The notes beneath the pieces are model-generated. The model worked only from the letters and a program-made list of their open reading frames with translations. It did not search any database and was not told where the DNA came from. The translations under genes and the position numbers were made by a program. 47,175 nucleotides of DNA, taken from contig JBBBWG010030477.1 of the NCBI GenBank assembly GCA_037176905.1, positions 1 to 47,175 of the forward strand. Reading direction: 5' to 3'. This document shows positions 44,540-47,175 of this stretch, in pieces. Origin of the DNA: Azolla pinnata. Its lineage: Eukaryota; Streptophyta; Polypodiopsida; Salviniales; Salviniaceae. Every line of letters begins with the position of its first letter. The first letter of the stretch is position 1.

Positions 44540-46510
44540 TTATGGTTGCACATGTACTTGAAGATGATTAGCTCGGTGGCCAGTAGTTGCTCTTTGCTGG
44601 AAGACATGACGGAAAGGCGAGGGAGTAGTCGGTTGAGAAAATGCAGGAATTGCAAAGCTGGGAGGTGGAGTAGCAGCAGAAGGAGAAACCGGCATGGCTA
44701 CAGAAGAAAGCTCCGCAGATGGGAACTTCTTGACAGAAGACGGAAGAGGGTCTCCGACATTAGGGTTTTGCGGGGGAGAGATAGGGTGAACTCTGCTATG
44801 GTGGCAAGGATGGAGTGAAGAAGGAGAGAAAGAACTGGGAGAGGAAGAAGCGGATGCGGTGGAAGAAAGCGGTTCATGGAAGAGGAGGCTGAAAGGTCTG
44901 CGTTGTTGTTGATGCTTGGGCACCATGGCCGGAGGAGGAGAGAGTGAGTGAGAAGAAGAAGACAAGGATGATGACGATGATGATGATGATGATAACGAGA
45001 AGGAGGATTTGCGGCTTTCTGGGAACGGAGATGAAGCAGAATCTAAGGAAGAAGACGAAGAAAGACTGTCGAGCTCAGAAGAAGAAGAAGATGATGATGA
45101 AGAGGAAGTAGAAGACGATGATGATAAAGAAGCAGAAGCAGAAGAAGACGAAGAAGAAGAAGAAGATGATGATGATGATAAAGAAGCAGCAGCAGCAGCA
45201 GAAGAAGAAGAAGAAGAAGAAGAAGAAGTTGTTGATGATGATGAAGGAACGGTAGGATATGGCGGAAATACATGGAGCTTAGGTAGAGCTAGGGAAGAAG
45301 AAGAAGAAGAAGAAGAAGAAGAAGAAGAAGAAGAAGAAGAAGAAGCAGAGAAAACATGTCTTGGTGAGCTCAATGGAGTGATGAATGGCGGAGAAGAGGG
45401 AGGGGTCAGATATGGCGATGAAGCAGAAGATGAAGGTAGAGTAAGGAATTGCGGAGTTTGCTGCACAGTTCCTTCTTCTTCCTCCTCCTCTTCTTCATCT
45501 TCATCATCATCATCTTCTTCTTCTTCTTCTCCTTCTCCTTCTTCTTCTTCATCTCCTTCTTCATCTTCTTCATCATCTTCTTCATCATCTTCAGCTCCAT
45601 CAACAGGAAGATGACCTTCTTCTCCTTCTTCCTGCGCCTCCTTCTCTGCATCTAACTGGAGCTCCATCTCTTCCTTCGTCTCCTCGGCTATGGTGAAGAG
45701 CAGCCTCGGAGGACCCCATAGCCCCCCGACCTTGAAGATATCATCATCATCATCTTCTTCTTCTTCTTCTTCTTCTTCTGCTGCTGCTGCTGCTTCTTCT
45801 CCTACTACTACTACCACCACTTCTCCTGCTGTTGCTGCTGCTGCGGAGTCTTTCCTTTCCTTCTTTTCTTCTTCTCCTTCTTCTTCTTGATCTCCGCCAT
45901 CGCCACGAGCTTCGAATCGATCTGATACTCCTGTTCCTGCGCCGGTTTCTTCCCTCGTCTTCATCGTCATCATCATCATCCTCTTCTTCTCCTTCTTCTT
46001 CTTCTGCTTCATTGTCATCATCTTCTTCTTCGTCTTCGTGTTCTGCGTACTCTTCTTCTTCTTCTTCTGCGGCGTACCTTCTCCTCTGCTTCCATCGCAA
46101 ACACTGCCGCTGCTTCCGTCTCTACTCGCTCCCCCGAGCTTCCATGGGATCTTCACCGAAGAAACCTGCAGAATTCCTGCGCTTCTCGACGCTAAAGAAT
46201 GCATGCATGCTTTTGCCCTGAGCATCAGCCTCCACGGCATCATCCTCGACGGCCCTTGGAGCGTTTCCTCTGCGTTCTTCTTCTCCGCCTCTGACAGATC
46301 GGAGCTTTCCATGAGAACTCCGTGGCAGACGACTGTAACTTCACAACTTCCTTCTTTGCCCGCCGCCGCCGCCATCTCGCTGATTCTCTGCCGCTTCTTC
46401 AGGCCCTTCTTCCTCATCGCCTTCCTCACCACCACATACAGAAGCTCGACGATTACACAGAGAACGAACAGGGTGAATATCACGAGTATTCCGACCCCCA
46501 GTGGACCCAT
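44540..46510 (-). CDS. Single-pass membrane protein with Glu-rich and Ser-rich tracts, intronless, 656 aa
   Basis: The frame starts MGPLGVGILVIFTLFVLCVI (membrane span at about 4-30), followed by a basic stop-transfer segment (RKAMRKKGLKKRQR). The middle is highly acidic with Glu/Asp runs (about 225-260 and 290-345). Two islands are family-like: LWGPPRLLFTIAEETKEEME (about 263-283) and TPQFLTLPSSS followed by TPPSSPPFITPLSSP (about 350-380). I recall this pairing of a short N-terminal anchor, GPPR-LLFTI-EETKE and TPFLTPL-SPP in small plant-specific membrane proteins of unknown function. The C-terminal half is mostly poly-Ser encoded by TCT/TTC-type repeats. The gene looks inflated by triplet expansions; the open frame of 657 codons without a stop supports coding, but the poly-Glu and poly-Ser lengths may vary between individuals. 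The function is unknown. Confidence 0.75.
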   Translation of the reverse strand: MGPLGVGILVIFTLFVLCVIVELLYVVVRKAMRKKGLKKRQRISEMAAAAGKEGSCEVTVVCHGVLMESSDLSEAEKKNAEETLQGPSRMMPWRLMLRAKACMHSLASRSAGILQVSSVKIPWKLGGASRDGSSGSVCDGSRGEGTPQKKKKKSTQNTKTKKKMMTMKQKKKKEKKRMMMMTMKTREETGAGTGVSDRFEARGDGGDQEEEGEEEKKERKDSAAAATAGEVVVVVVGEEAAAAAEEEEEEEEDDDDDIFKVGGLWGPPRLLFTIAEETKEEMELQLDAEKEAQEEGEEGHLPVDGAEDDEEDDEEDEEGDEEEEGEGEEEEEDDDDEDEEEEEEEEGTVQQTPQFLTLPSSSASSPYLTPPSSPPFITPLSSPRHVFSASSSSSSSSSSSSSSSSSLALPKLHVFPPYPTVPSSSSTTSSSSSSSSSAAAAASLSSSSSSSSSSSSSASASLSSSSSTSSSSSSSSSSELDSLSSSSSLDSASSPFPESRKSSFSLSSSSSSSSSLSSSSHSLSPPPAMVPKHQQQRRPFSLLFHEPLSSTASASSSPSSFSPSSLHPCHHSRVHPISPPQNPNVGDPLPSSVKKFPSAELSSVAMPVSPSAATPPPSFAIPAFSQPTTPSPFRHVFQQRATTGHRANHLQVHVQP

Positions 46511-46969
46511 GCTTCTTCCCCTTCGAATGTCGTGTTGAATCTCTCGTAGAAAGCAATGGTTTCTTTGGCCTGCGGTTGATCCCTCGCTTTCTGTCTTTCT
46601 GCTTATATCGCTGAATCTATCATCATCTTCTTCCTCTTCCGTTTCTTGTTTCTTGCACTTCCTTGTTCTTCTAGCTCAAGATTTTCTCCGCAGCGATTCG
46701 ACACTGCGTTAACGAACAGCTTCGACGCACGGCAACGCTATGAACTTCGACGGGGGACAGTGAAAGATTTCACCTGTGATCAAGAGCTGATCCGCTGTCG
46801 TCCATTCGTCCTCTCCAGCTTCACGCATGTCGGCACAGCCCGCTAAAGAAGCTCATCGTGTCTGGAAAATGGAGCTTCAATGGAAAGCTTGGAGTAAGGC
46901 AGCCCGCACAGGTTTGATCATGGGACATGCTACGGAGTGAGTGTTCTAAAGAAAGACAAGAAGAAGTGC
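46511..46969 (-). other. 5' flank of the membrane-protein gene
   Basis: No additional gene. On the minus strand it includes GA/AG-rich leader-like sequence next to the start codon. Short frames on both strands lack protein character. Confidence 0.5.
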
Positions 46970-47175
46970 AGGAGAAGAAGAAGACGAAGAAGCACACGCA
47001 GAAGAAGAAGAAGCCTTTCAAAACAAAGAGAAGAAGCAGAAGCACACGCAGAAGAAGAAGAAGAAGAAGCCTTTCAAAACAAAGAGAAGAAGCAGAAGCA
47101 CACGCAGAAGAAGAAGAAGCCTTTCAAAACAAAGAGAAGAAGCAGAAGCACACGCAGAAGAAGAAGAAGAAGAAG
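46970..47175 (+). repeat. 50-56 bp GAA-rich tandem repeat at the window edge
   Basis: GCACACGCAGAAGAAGAAG begins at 46992, 47042, 47098 and 47148, followed by GCCTTTCAAAACAAAGAGAA and GAAGCAGAA. Unit length changes by two GAA triplets (50 or 56 bp). The array probably continues beyond 47175. Confidence 0.93.

Noticed and set aside
45009-45614. Plus-strand frame of 201 codons (poly-Glu then poly-Ser)
   Set aside because: Antisense shadow of the minus-strand membrane-protein gene, whose frame is longer, starts with a membrane span and contains family-like islands.

Overview
This is nuclear DNA of a land plant. The protein-coding genes are split by many GT-AG introns, the products belong to plant families (a PP2C-kinase fusion, an ARID-HMG-box protein, a BolA2-like protein, a plant-type glycerol-3-phosphate transporter), and there are interstitial tracts of the plant telomere repeat TTTAGGG/CCCTAAA. 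Species cannot be read from the sequence. A seed-free plant (fern, lycophyte or bryophyte) is a guess from the divergence of the proteins and the heavy simple-repeat load. No bacterial or organellar feature was seen. There is one 100-base assembly gap (36891-36990).

Layout: 1-5.8 kb holds no intact gene, only TTC/GAA/GAT repeats, a LINE reverse-transcriptase relic (minus strand, about 549-960) and a degenerate telomere-like tract (2811-3560). At 5835-10256 (minus) a five-exon gene encodes a 671-residue, Ser-rich plant-conserved protein of unknown function. From 10.3 to 15.3 kb lies a divergent intergenic region with purine-rich, 21-bp and 87-bp repeats and a short CCCTAAA array. At 15285-24177 (plus) a 19-exon gene encodes a 1018-residue protein with an N-terminal PP2C phosphatase and a C-terminal protein kinase, both with intact catalytic residues. 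At 26134-28916 (plus) a two-exon gene encodes a 619-residue major-facilitator protein of the glycerol-3-phosphate transporter family. From 29 to 32.3 kb there are dense minisatellites and alternating purine-pyrimidine tracts. At 32318-36385 (plus) a six-exon gene encodes a 637-residue ARID plus HMG-box DNA-binding protein. A telomere-derived repeat field (36.8-37.4 kb) leads into a three-exon BolA2-like gene (37507-39038, plus) with a 23-nt microexon. From 39 to 44.5 kb there is no convincing gene, only tandem arrays of 177-190 bp and a strong hairpin. At 44540-46510 (minus) an intronless frame encodes a single-pass membrane protein with long Glu and Ser runs. The window ends in GAA-rich tandem repeats.

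Exon structures were built by hand from splice sites, reading-frame continuity and family similarity recalled from memory. In all four multi-exon models larger than the transporter and in the transporter itself, exon lengths sum to whole codons. The genes do not form a pathway; they are ordinary neighbours. The most notable general property is that almost every intron and intergenic stretch carries its own private low-copy tandem repeat (20-200 bp units), and that several elements are self-complementary (1.7-2.5 kb, 29.4 kb, 43.05 kb, and the Glu/Ser gene itself). I did not find a clear new biological system; the self-complementary elements, the PP2C-kinase gene with an internal exon copy, and the nucleosome-length arrays are the best leads.
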